6,581 bases of DNA from Verrucomicrobia subdivision 3 bacterium UBA693 (GTDB taxonomy: Bacteria > Verrucomicrobiota > Verrucomicrobiia > Limisphaerales > UBA8199). The stretch lies in NCBI GenBank assembly GCA_002298785.1, contig DBMR01000082.1:1-6581 (forward strand), read 5' to 3'. Shown piece after piece: positions 1 through 4,840 of the stretch. Positions within the stretch are counted from its first letter, which is position 1. The number at the start of each line of letters is the position of its first letter. A program made the translations under genes and the position numbers. Below the pieces are notes generated by a model. The model ran no database searches. It saw nothing but the letters and a program-made list of their open reading frames with translations, and had not been told where the DNA came from.

Positions 1-14
1 GCTTTTCACCGGAA

Positions 15-131
15 TCAATACTGTTTTCTGACCTCTCTGGAACCGGAGTCCTCCAAGGACAGCGGAATGTCGGCGGCCAAGGCTCGCATGGAGAGCGCCG
101 CACCGAGCAGGAGCAGGACAAGGGCGTGCAT
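15..131 (-). CDS. Tiny secreted ORF, possibly a truncated or frameshifted gene start
   Basis: This is a 38-codon frame starting at ATG 131. Residues 1-22 form a signal peptide: a short N-terminus, a run of Leu/Ala/Val, and an Ala-Leu-Ala cleavage site followed by ADIP. The mature part would be only about 16 residues, ending at TGA 15-17. Such a short mature part suggests that the real gene was longer. Both other minus-strand frames stay open from about position 30 to the window edge, so a one- or two-base indel would extend the protein out of the window. The frame is open upstream of ATG 131, but that part overlaps an intergenic repeat (132-219) and is not convincing as coding. I do not recognise a family. 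It could be a genuine short secreted peptide, a decayed gene or a sequencing error. Confidence 0.4.
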   Translation of the reverse strand: MHALVLLLLGAALSMRALAADIPLSLEDSGSREVRKQY

Positions 132-219
132 GTTATTCCGGACGCTGCACATCCATGGCGCCGCGCCCGTGATGCCCGATTTGTAACTGATGCTCATCAC
201 GCCGTCCAGTGAATGCACA
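132..219 (-). repeat. Intergenic repeat copy 1 (degenerate attC-like site)
   Basis: The gap between the zinc-ribbon gene and the small secreted ORF holds a copy of a repeat also found at 664-763. On the plus strand, the 19 bases at 199-217 match 732-750 with one mismatch. Further similarity lies around the 'gcccga.ttgtaa' stretches near 174 and 708. From the repeat core to the next start codon the distance is 87 nt here and 88 nt in the other copy, so the whole spacers look related. The site sits where an attC site would lie in a cassette array. No GTTRRRY heptamer is visible at its downstream end, only a GTCCGGA-like remnant, so its identity as attC is weak. Confidence 0.35.
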
Positions 220-663
220 CTAGTGCGGAAAATCCTTTGGCGAAGCGGCCGGGACATCCTTCAGCTCCGGGTGCGCTGCCCTGAGCGTCTGGACATTGCG
301 ATTGGCTTCCTTGGCTGCGGACGTTCCGGGATGAGTCAAGACAATCTGCTGGTACAGAGCGAGTGCCCGTCGCATATCCACACTCTCCAGGAACGCTGCC
401 TGCTCCAACAGCCGGTGCGGAGAGTTTGCTTCGGTGGGTGAGTCCAGGTTCGAGACTTCGTTGAGCAGGTGCACAAACCCGCCAACGTGGCCCGCCGCGA
501 TTTCGGTTACCCCAACCGCGCAAGAGAGCAAACCCCTGATTGATACCGGGCAACCACGTCCACCCTGTACCTCGTCAGGATTTGGGGCCGGCAGAGTGCC
601 GCAGCCCGGGCATCGTGCCGTTTCATCCTGATTCTCCCTGCCGCAATAGTGGCACTTGATCAT
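220..663 (-). CDS. Zinc-ribbon protein with helical, TPR-like C-terminal region (hypothetical)
   Basis: A 147-residue protein starting at ATG 663. Residues 1-22 form a zinc ribbon with Cys4, Cys7, Cys18 and Cys21 (CxxCG ... CxxCG), the usual zinc-binding knuckle of small bacterial ribbon proteins. The middle, about residues 35-65, is mildly hydrophobic (GLLSCAVGVTEIAAGHVGGFVHLL) but not a clear membrane segment. Residues 84-130 look like a helical repeat with a TPR-like pattern (ALALYQQIVLTHPGTSAAKEA), followed by a His-Pro-Glu-Leu stretch and a Pro/Ala-rich tail. The combination suggests a small scaffold or protein-binding role, but this is inference and no enzymatic residues are seen. It is the only gene between two related intergenic repeats. 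No strong Shine-Dalgarno sequence precedes the start. Confidence 0.7.
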   Translation of the reverse strand: MIKCHYCGRENQDETARCPGCGTLPAPNPDEVQGGRGCPVSIRGLLSCAVGVTEIAAGHVGGFVHLLNEVSNLDSPTEANSPHRLLEQAAFLESVDMRRALALYQQIVLTHPGTSAAKEANRNVQTLRAAHPELKDVPAASPKDFPH

Positions 664-763
664 AGCGTCGATCTACGCCGCGCAGCACTAGTGGCGCGTC
701 GCTGGCGCCCGAATTGTAAACACCCGTGCTCCACGCCGTCCAGTCAATGCGCCATGTTCGGCT
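664..763 (-). repeat. Intergenic repeat copy 2 (attC-like site)
   Basis: The spacer directly after the stop codon at 764 starts (minus strand) with GCCGAAC at 762-756, which resembles the attC R'' box RYYYAAC. 93 nt downstream it reaches GTAGATC at 676-670, where GTTRRRY would be expected; the key GTT is GTA. Internal complementarity exists (GGCGC near 753 with GCGCC near 696; CTGG near 741 with CCAG near 702) but with mismatches. It shares an 18/19-base core (732-750) with the spacer at 132-219. Both spacers also contain the palindrome CACTAGTG (686-693 and 218-225), at opposite ends. Its position 1 nt after a stop codon and 6 nt before the next ATG fits a cassette recombination site that is degenerate at its right end. 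Confidence 0.4.
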
Positions 764-1345
764 TCATAATTGAAATATGATGCTTTGAATAGCGATGGGC
801 TTGATCCGGACGCGGTCGTCTGAAATCGATGCGCTGGTAAGAGTCCCAAGGAGCTCAAAGTCCGCGCCAAAGACGGGATCCGGCCACATAAAATGTCCTC
901 TGACTTGTTTTCGGGTGAAATCAATTTTGCATGGGACGTTCCACGCTCCCTCCCTGGCCGATGGTTCGCGCAAGTCGGCGGCGAACGCCCTACCAACCCA
1001 AGGAGATTCATCCGCATCGAAATTAATCAGGACCTGGCACCCCAGGTGATCGTTGAGCGCTTGAGGATCGTTTGCCTGAAATGCCTTTCGGACATGTTCC
1101 CAGTTACTCCGCGCCTTTTCACGTTCAACGGCTCGAACTGCGGCCACATCGGGGAGTCGAACGCTGCGTTGCAATCCCACTAGCAGGCTCGACCCTAGCA
1201 GGAGCACCGTAATAAAGCGCACGATTGCCGAGCGGCCCGGATCAGCAACCCGGCGCCACTGCTCACCGATCGCCAACCGGAGGGTCATCGCCAGGTTCGC
1301 TGGATCTGGTTCGTTGGGCCCTGAGGCCCGCTTATTCTCGTTCAT
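764..1345 (-). CDS. Membrane-anchored hypothetical protein
   Basis: A 193-residue protein whose ATG at 1345 overlaps the TGA of the DUF4272 gene in an ATGA arrangement, so the two are likely translationally coupled. The N-terminal 40 residues are polar. Residues 41-58 (IVRFITVLLLGSSLLVGL) form one transmembrane helix, and the remaining ~135 residues would be outside the cytoplasm if the charged N-terminus stays inside. The C-terminal part has a beta-rich look with several short hydrophobic stretches (GHFMWPDPVFGADFELLGTLTSASISDDRVRIKPIAIQSIIF). I do not recognise a family. The overlap suggests a job linked to the DUF4272 protein, and the IS insertion in the upstream gene would be expected to reduce its expression. 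Confidence 0.75.
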   Translation of the reverse strand: MNENKRASGPNEPDPANLAMTLRLAIGEQWRRVADPGRSAIVRFITVLLLGSSLLVGLQRSVRLPDVAAVRAVEREKARSNWEHVRKAFQANDPQALNDHLGCQVLINFDADESPWVGRAFAADLREPSAREGAWNVPCKIDFTRKQVRGHFMWPDPVFGADFELLGTLTSASISDDRVRIKPIAIQSIIFQL

Positions 1346-1780
1346 GTTGAAGTCGGTGTCTCATCCCACCGATTATCTCGGCCGTAGCCGCAGAGCCAGT
1401 TCAGTGCGTGGTGCCGTTCCATCGCCACAGAGCGCACCTCGCAAAACTCCATCCCTGTCAGATCACGGTATGCCTTTCCTTTGGCGGGAAAATCTTCCTC
1501 AACAGCTCGCGGGATCGTGCCATCGGCCTCGTACCTCTTTATAGACAACCGGACGACGCTATCGAAATCTGCGAAGCCCGATTCTGCAGGTGGCTTGCCG
1601 CCCGATTCCTGCAGTTCGCGTGTCCGGCTGCGCCAATGCCAGCTCTGCGCTATCTCCCGCATGCGTTGAATCTCGCCTGCCGGTCGCAACCCCACCGCAT
1701 CCAGCCCCTTCTCAACCAGGCGCAGGACAGACGGGTCCCTCAAGGGTGTATCGAAGGGCGGCATTGAGTCGATGCGGCGA
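1342..1780 (-). pseudogene. DUF4272-family protein, C-terminal part (interrupted by IS110)
   Basis: This is the 3' part of a DUF4272 gene. It encodes RRIDSMPPFDTP..., then a helical stretch with WHWRSRTREL, then the family's end signature ERHHALNWLCGYG...WDETPTST. From established knowledge, DUF4272 proteins have unknown function and are widespread as accessory, often immunity-like or cassette-borne, proteins. The 5' part lies at 3407-3738 on the far side of the IS110 element. Joining 3738-3407 to 1780-1342 gives exactly 257 codons including the stop, and the junction reads W-A-L-R-R-I-D without frame change. An internal ATG at 1764 could give a 140-residue fragment. The frame is also open from just after the transposase stop (1812) into this part. 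The stop overlaps the start of the gene at 1345. Confidence 0.85.
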
Positions 1781-1801
1781 AGTTGTTCTCTGAAGTCGCA
1801 A
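1781..1801 (-). promoter_or_regulatory. IS110 right end with outward-facing -35 element and left donor sequence
   Basis: The 27 nt between the transposase stop and the CT core carry, on the minus strand, TTGCGA (1801-1796) and then AGAGAACAA (1791-1783) next to the core CT (1782-1781). TTGCGA lies exactly 17 bp from TACGAT of the left end when the two ends are joined as a circle, so it would act as a -35 element only in the excised form. AGAGAAC (1791-1785) is repeated in the putative donor-binding loop at 3168-3162. Both roles are inferred from the known biology of IS110-family circles and bridge RNAs. Confidence 0.6.
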
Positions 1802-1809
1802 GGGATTTT

Positions 1810-3085
1810 TCATGGGACTTGTTCACACAACTTGGGCGTGGGTTTTTCGACCAGTGCGAGCACCCAGGAACCGTGCTTCTCCTGGTTGCGTGTGTGCAGA
1901 TCGGCGTCATACAGCTTGTGGTCAAGAATCATCCGGAACAGGATCTTTAGCAAGCGTTGAGCCAGGCACCGTAACGCGCAGGCGTGACTCTTGCCCTCTT
2001 GCCGCTTCTTGCGGTAGTACACTCCACCCCAAGGGCTGTACTTCCAAAAACATTCCGCCCACAGGTGCACGGTATATCTCAGAAACTTATCACACGCCCA
2101 CCGCATCCGGGCCTTGTGGATCTTCCCTGACTGAAAGCTGATCGGCGCAGTTCCGGCAAAGGCCTGCAGCACGGTCAACTCGTTGCCGTAACGAGTCAGG
2201 TCGGTCCCGATGGCAGCCATCAACCGGGGGGGCCAACACCTCCCCAGCCCCGGGCAGGCTGCCAAATAGATCGTGGTCCGGATGGCTCTGGAACAACTCC
2301 TGGATCTGCCGGCGGTAATCCCGCAACTGCTGCTCGAGGGTCCGCAGCACCTTGCACAGGCTCACCGCCAGCTTGGACTTGGCTTGCACCACCGCGGGCG
2401 ACCCCTGGAAACCGGTCGCGCGACCAAAGATTTCCAGGCGTTTGTCCGCACTCCCAGGCCGCCAAAGATGATGCGTGTGCAAAAACTTCTGCCACCGGTG
2501 CGCCCCCGCCTTACCCAGCTTCTCCGGGGTGGGAAACTCAATGATAAAATCCCAGCAGAAGCTCAGCGTCCAATCCTCAAACGCCTCCAGCGCAGCCGGA
2601 TAATACTCCAGCAGCGCCTGCTGCAACTGGTTGACCAACTGCGTGCGCTGCTCAATGAGTGCCACCTCATCCTTGCACAACAGCCGCAACTCCAGGCTCA
2701 GCGGATCAGCCGGGCTGAGCGCTTTCCACTTCTGCCCATCCAGGCGCAGTGCATCGGCCAGCGCCCAGGCATCGTGATGGTCGGTCTTGGTCCCGCTGGG
2801 CGCCTGGCGCTGACGGTAACTCGTGCTGGCGGCGGGGTTGACCGGAAAGACCGCAAACTCCCGCTGCAATAACTGGTCAACCGCGGGTCCGGAACTGGTC
2901 TCAATGGCTACCCCGAACGCACCCAGACTCGCTGCCCGCTCCGCGAACTCCTGCCAGCCTGGAGCCGAATGCTTGAACTCCAACTCGGCGACAATCTCCC
3001 CTTGCGCATTGACCACCACCACGCAGTGGTGATCCTTGGCCCAGTCGAACCCAACGAAGTGTTTTAGCGCTTTGAACTCGATCAT
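1810..3085 (-). pseudogene. IS110-family DEDD transposase/recombinase, frameshifted
   Basis: The start is ATG 3085, preceded by GAAAGG (3098-3093) at 7-nt spacing. With the frame repaired, the product is 424 residues. The N-terminal RuvC-like domain shows the DEDD set: Asp14 (VGFDWAKDHH), Glu62 (AIETSSG), Asp102 and Asp105 (TDHHDAWALAD). A long coiled, helical middle follows (about 125-265). The C-terminal Transposase_20 domain has a helix-hairpin-helix-like SLPGAGEVLAPRLMAAIG near 275-293 and the conserved serine, Ser319, in SFQSGK. In bridge recombinases this serine performs the strand cleavage. The frame breaks in a run of seven G on the plus strand (2226-2232). With six, the reading continues in the frame that ends at 1810; as written, the first frame ends early at 2090. 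The cause may be real decay or a homopolymer error. A longer open frame reaching 3460 is noncoding IS end plus host gene. Confidence 0.9.
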
Positions 3086-3086
3086 A

Positions 3087-3113
3087 GGTGTGCCTTTCGT
3101 TTCGCCGCACACC
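3087..3113 (-). promoter_or_regulatory. Hairpin holding the transposase ribosome binding site
   Basis: A perfect 7-bp inverted repeat (plus-strand ggtgtgc 3087-3093 and gcacacc 3107-3113) encloses a 13-nt loop. The Shine-Dalgarno GAAAGG (3098-3093) lies mostly in the loop, with its last G in the stem, and the hairpin ends one nucleotide before the ATG at 3085. It could limit or time translation of the transposase, or mark the 3' border of the bridge RNA. Both roles are inference; the structure itself is directly readable. Confidence 0.55.
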
Positions 3114-3127
3114 GCAGCGCTGCCAAC

Positions 3128-3174
3128 AGTCAACCTGATACCTGGAGCCTCGCGGGCTTTCGTTCTCTCAGACT
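3128..3174 (-). other. Donor-binding loop of the bridge RNA
   Basis: Read on the minus strand: basal stem AGUC (3174-3171) with GACU (3131-3128), and apical stem AGCC (3158-3155), loop CGCGA (3154-3150), GGCU (3149-3146). The 5' internal loop contains AGAGAAC (3168-3162), identical to the top strand of the element's right end next to the CT core (1791-1785). The 3' internal loop contains GUAUCAG (3141-3135), the reverse complement of CTGATAC formed by the core and left end (3408-3402). One guide copies the top strand and the other pairs with it, as in the IS621 model for left and right donor guides. Confidence 0.75.
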
Positions 3175-3199
3175 TTAAGGCAGGCGCCGGCAGGCGGGC

Positions 3200-3244
3200 C
3201 GGTTCACTTCGGTTGAGCTTCGCGAGCTGGGGCCCATAGGACCG
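3200..3244 (-). other. Target-binding loop of the bridge RNA
   Basis: Read on the minus strand: basal stem CGGU (3244-3241) with ACCG (3203-3200), and apical stem AGCU (3228-3225), loop CGCGA (3224-3220), AGCU (3219-3216). The 5' internal loop contains CUAUGGGCCC (3239-3230), identical to the left target including the core C (3417-3408). The 3' internal loop contains CGAAG (3211-3207), the complement of CTTCG formed by the core and right target. The core-pairing AG is 3 nt from the 3' end of its loop here and in the donor-binding loop. An alternative basal pairing, UCAC (3247-3244) with GUGA (3207-3204), is also possible. Confidence 0.75.
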
Positions 3245-3324
3245 TGATCCACCTGGGGCGATGCGGCCAGAGCTCTTATAGCTCCGCCGCAAAAGTTTTT
3301 CACATGAATTCTTGGCGCGCACCG

Positions 3325-3395
3325 CACGGTTATTCACCGGGGCCTGCGGGGAGCTTTTCGGACCGGCTCTCCTCGGCCCCGGCTGAATAACCGTG
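3325..3395 (-). repeat. Large stem-loop at the IS110 left end
   Basis: Arms 3325-3344 and 3375-3395 pair along 20 bp with a single bulged base (3383). The 30-nt loop can itself form a shorter stem (GAGC/GCTC around 3351-3354 and 3365-3368). The hairpin starts 11 nt inside the element. In the RNA it would be the very 5' structure of the bridge transcript, where it could stabilise the RNA or be bound by the recombinase. It may also serve as a DNA landmark for end recognition. Its function is inferred from position only. Confidence 0.7.
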
Positions 3396-3398
3396 GAG

Positions 3399-3408
3399 AT
3401 CGTATCAG
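3399..3408 (-). promoter_or_regulatory. IS110 left end with -10 element of a circle-junction promoter
   Basis: TACGAT (minus strand, 3404-3399) lies at the outer edge of the element beside the core CT (3408-3407). Joined to the right end it gives TTGCGA, 17 bp, TACGAT: four of six bases of each sigma70 hexamer, with ideal spacing. In the integrated state the flanking host DNA supplies no comparable -35. Junction promoters of this kind are known for circular IS110-family intermediates; here it would drive the bridge RNA and transposase. Confidence 0.55.
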
Positions 3409-3738
3409 GGCCCATAGAAGAACGCCAACAGCCTCCAGGCACCAAATGGCGTCGAGCCACTGTTGCTCGTTTACCTCACAGGAAAGTGTCTGAGCCAACT
3501 GCCGCTCTGCGTTCGTCATGGCTGCCCAGTGCCAACTGCTGCGCAGTTGGGCGCAAAGTCGGTCACGATAACTGCTGACGTCAGCCATAAAGGCCCCCAA
3601 CTGCTGGGGCGAGAGCCTCGCCCGCACCTGCGGCCATTGGCCCGGCGGCGGCATCTTGAACGCGAACCCGACGACCCAGTGGAGGATCTTTAGGCGCCTG
3701 ACCACGTCCTGAGTTGTCGGCGGTGTATTAGGTCCCAT
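3407..3738 (-). pseudogene. DUF4272-family protein, N-terminal part (interrupted by IS110)
   Basis: The 5' part of the DUF4272 gene, taken to start at ATG 3738 (MGPNTPPTTQDVVRRLKILHWVVGFAF). A TTG 20 codons upstream (3798) is in frame, but the residues it adds overlap an attC-like inverted repeat, so the ATG is preferred. Visible family features are the helical N-terminus, WHWAAMTNAER near residues 67-77, and the conserved hydrophobic block WCLEAVGVLLWAL just before the break. After codon 110 the frame runs into the IS110 left end and would add about 24 foreign residues before stopping at 3334. The C-terminal part is at 1780-1342. With the element removed, the protein has 256 residues, a normal size for the family. 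Confidence 0.85.
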
Positions 3739-3764
3739 GAGCGGAATGGCCCCGCACGCTTCCG

Positions 3765-3860
3765 GCCCAACGTCGAGGTGAGCAATGGCGGCGGACAACG
3801 AGCGCCGGAACGTAGAAGGACATGCCGCCCGCCGCCATTCGCTGCACTGAAGAATTATGC
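3765..3860 (-). repeat. attC-like site after the OmpA lipoprotein gene
   Basis: The minus strand carries inverted-repeat arms at 3842-3829 and 3794-3782 that pair over 13 bp with one extra base (3840). An extrahelical base of this kind is characteristic of attC stems. The downstream end has GTTGGGC (3771-3765), a perfect GTTRRRY box, 26 nt before the DUF4272 ATG. The upstream box is not clear; GCATAAT at 3860-3854 is the best placed but deviates. The outer boundary is therefore approximate. Confidence 0.5.
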
Positions 3861-3873
3861 GATGCCGCGGTTT

Positions 3874-4320
3874 TCATTGAGGCGGGACTAGGACGACGAA
3901 CTCGGCGCGGCACCACTTACGAGGCATCCCTGGAACATACGCTCGATCACTGTGGGGACTCCTGCCACACGCCCAGGTATCAACACGTGCAGGATCGATC
4001 TGTAACTGGAGGAGGCGCTCACGTAGCGCCTCAGCACGCCTGTCTCCAAGCTCCAAGCTCCTTTTCTCGGTGCCTCGGCCGTCACCGTGACCCTCAATTC
4101 TCAACGCTACGGCAGGATTGGTCTTCATATAATAGGCCACCTCTGCCGCCTTCCCCTCGGCTTCGGCGGTAAGGGTCGAGCTGGTGGGTTCAAAGTAAAT
4201 CGCTTGCCCCGCCAGCGACTGTCGATCCTCTGACCAGGCTCGGCACGAGCCGGCTTGTGGAGTGGTGCAGCCGGCAAGAGCCACTGAGGCGAGGAAGAGG
4301 ATGATTGCACACTCACGCAT
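3874..4320 (-). CDS. OmpA/Pal-like peptidoglycan-associated lipoprotein
   Basis: A 148-residue protein. Residues 1-18 are a lipoprotein signal peptide ending in the lipobox LAGC with Cys18 as the lipidation site. Residues ~40-146 form one OmpA C-terminal-like domain, with the opening strand IYFEPTSSTLTAEAE. The peptidoglycan-binding signature EGHGDGRGT...LGDRRAEALRERL includes Asp80 and Arg94/Arg95, positioned like the Asp and Arg that hold diaminopimelate in Pal. It would be tethered to the outer membrane and bind the cell wall in the periplasm. Three further cysteines (26, 118, 137) might form disulfides. The ATG 4320 follows the upstream stop codon by 4 nt, with a GAGGT Shine-Dalgarno (4331-4327) overlapping that stop, so the two genes are translated together. 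There are no tol or pal neighbours, which points to an accessory copy. Confidence 0.88.
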   Translation of the reverse strand: MRECAIILFLASVALAGCTTPQAGSCRAWSEDRQSLAGQAIYFEPTSSTLTAEAEGKAAEVAYYMKTNPAVALRIEGHGDGRGTEKRSLELGDRRAEALRERLLQLQIDPARVDTWACGRSPHSDRAYVPGMPRKWCRAEFVVLVPPQ

Positions 4321-4324
4321 AACG

Positions 4325-4834
4325 TTACCTCACCGATGGCGGCCCGCCACCGGCACCCGAATTGCCCGAGCGCCTGGCCGGGCCGCCTTCCGGTGCAGCG
4401 GCGGCTTCCTGGCTCTGGTGATACCGAATACGTTCCATGATTCTCCTCTCTAAGGCAGCATTCAAACCGACGTAAAATACGCCGAAGTTCTGAGGGACGA
4501 AGTCCGCAAACGCTGTATTCCACCACCAAAAATCGACAACGTCCTCAATGGGTTCATCTTCATGCCATGTGGTCATTACAAACCGATTCTCAGGCACTCG
4601 AGCATCGATGGACGCAAGGTCGATAGAATCATCCCACGTTGAACACGTGCACCCATATGCGAGCGCGTATCGACATCCTGTGCGAACGATACTGCTGGAA
4701 ATCTCCCGCTCCACGTCGGACGGGATCTCAGAATCGGAAATGACGAGCAGTAGCACGTAATCTACGCCGTCGAACGGCGCCACGTAGCGGTGCGGTCGGG
4801 CCTGGGATTTCGTGATGGATATGCAGTGGCTCAT
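4325..4834 (-). CDS. DUF7684-like protein with Gly/Pro-rich tail
   Basis: A 169-residue cytosolic protein (no signal or membrane segment), starting at ATG 4834. An in-frame TTG at 4888 would add 18 residues, but those overlap an attC-like site. Residues 16-35 (RYVAPFDGVDYVLLLVISDS) form a beta strand; then follow helix EREISSSIVRTGCRYALAYG, the motif WDDSIDLA (67-74), MTTWHEDEPIEDVVDFWWW (87-105) and the closing strand FGVFYVGL. This series resembles what I know of DUF7684, a family of unknown function; the assignment is by memory of motifs and is tentative. The last ~25 residues are low-complexity Ala/Gly/Pro/Arg. It sits 4 nt upstream of the OmpA-like lipoprotein gene, forming a two-gene unit. 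Confidence 0.7.
   Translation of the reverse strand: MSHCISITKSQARPHRYVAPFDGVDYVLLLVISDSEIPSDVEREISSSIVRTGCRYALAYGCTCSTWDDSIDLASIDARVPENRFVMTTWHEDEPIEDVVDFWWWNTAFADFVPQNFGVFYVGLNAALERRIMERIRYHQSQEAAAAPEGGPARRSGNSGAGGGPPSVR
4327..4331 (-). promoter_or_regulatory. Shine-Dalgarno of the OmpA-like gene overlapping the upstream stop
   Basis: GAGGT (minus strand, 4331-4327) lies 6 nt before ATG 4320 and shares bases with the TAA stop (4327-4325) of the upstream gene. It is the best ribosome binding site in the window outside the IS element, and suggests stop-restart translation of the pair. Confidence 0.7.
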
Positions 4835-4840
4835 CTCTTG

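Larger units (their letters stand above)
3100..3392 (-). ncRNA. IS110 bridge RNA (predicted; ends approximate)
   Basis: The 320 nt between the left end and the transposase start hold no convincing protein-coding frame but do hold two hairpins of the same design. Each has a 4-bp basal stem, two facing internal loops of 12-14 nt and a 4-bp apical stem closed by CGCGA. The upstream one (3244-3200) carries sequences matching the DNA target. The downstream one (3174-3128) carries sequences matching the element's own ends. This is the order known for the IS621 bridge RNA: target-binding loop, then donor-binding loop. The 5' end is placed just downstream of the -10 element formed at the circle junction; the 3' end is unknown. 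The RNA would begin with a large stem-loop (3395-3325). At nearly 300 nt it is longer than the IS621 RNA. Confidence 0.75.
1783..3406 (-). mobile_element. IS110-family insertion sequence (IS110 group, bridge-RNA type)
   Basis: The element is about 1.62 kb and runs on the minus strand from its left end (3406) to its right end (1783), with a CT core dinucleotide at each boundary (3408-3407 and 1782-1781). It encodes one DEDD transposase and has a 320-nt noncoding left end but only 27 nt after the transposase stop. This asymmetry is typical of the IS110 group, in which the noncoding left end encodes the bridge RNA. There are no terminal inverted repeats and no target duplication other than the shared CT, as known for this family. 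The boundaries were set by asking which join restores the host gene: minus-strand GGGCC, CT, TCGCC gives an open DUF4272 frame. The transposase carries a frameshift, so this copy may be non-autonomous. Confidence 0.88.

Noticed and set aside
197..553. 118-codon minus-strand frame overlapping the zinc-ribbon gene
   Set aside because: Its composition is rich in Arg/Gly/Pro/Ser with no domain features, while the overlapping frame has a clear CxxC zinc ribbon.
2273..2872. 199-codon plus-strand frame opposite the transposase gene
   Set aside because: It is an antisense shadow of a GC-rich coding region with no ribosome binding site and no recognisable protein features.
3295..3304. Run of A/T near the left end as a rho-independent terminator for the DUF4272 gene or bridge RNA
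   Set aside because: On the minus strand it reads AAAAACUUUU, with no GC-rich stem directly before a long U tract.
1783..3406. Terminal inverted repeats or a longer target duplication for the IS element
   Set aside because: No inverted match between the two ends was found beyond chance, and only the CT dinucleotide is shared, as expected for IS110-family elements.
3086..3460. Open frame extending the transposase upstream by about 125 codons
   Set aside because: It spans the host DUF4272 gene in another frame, the IS boundary and the bridge RNA region. The protein homology and the ribosome binding site both place the start at 3085.
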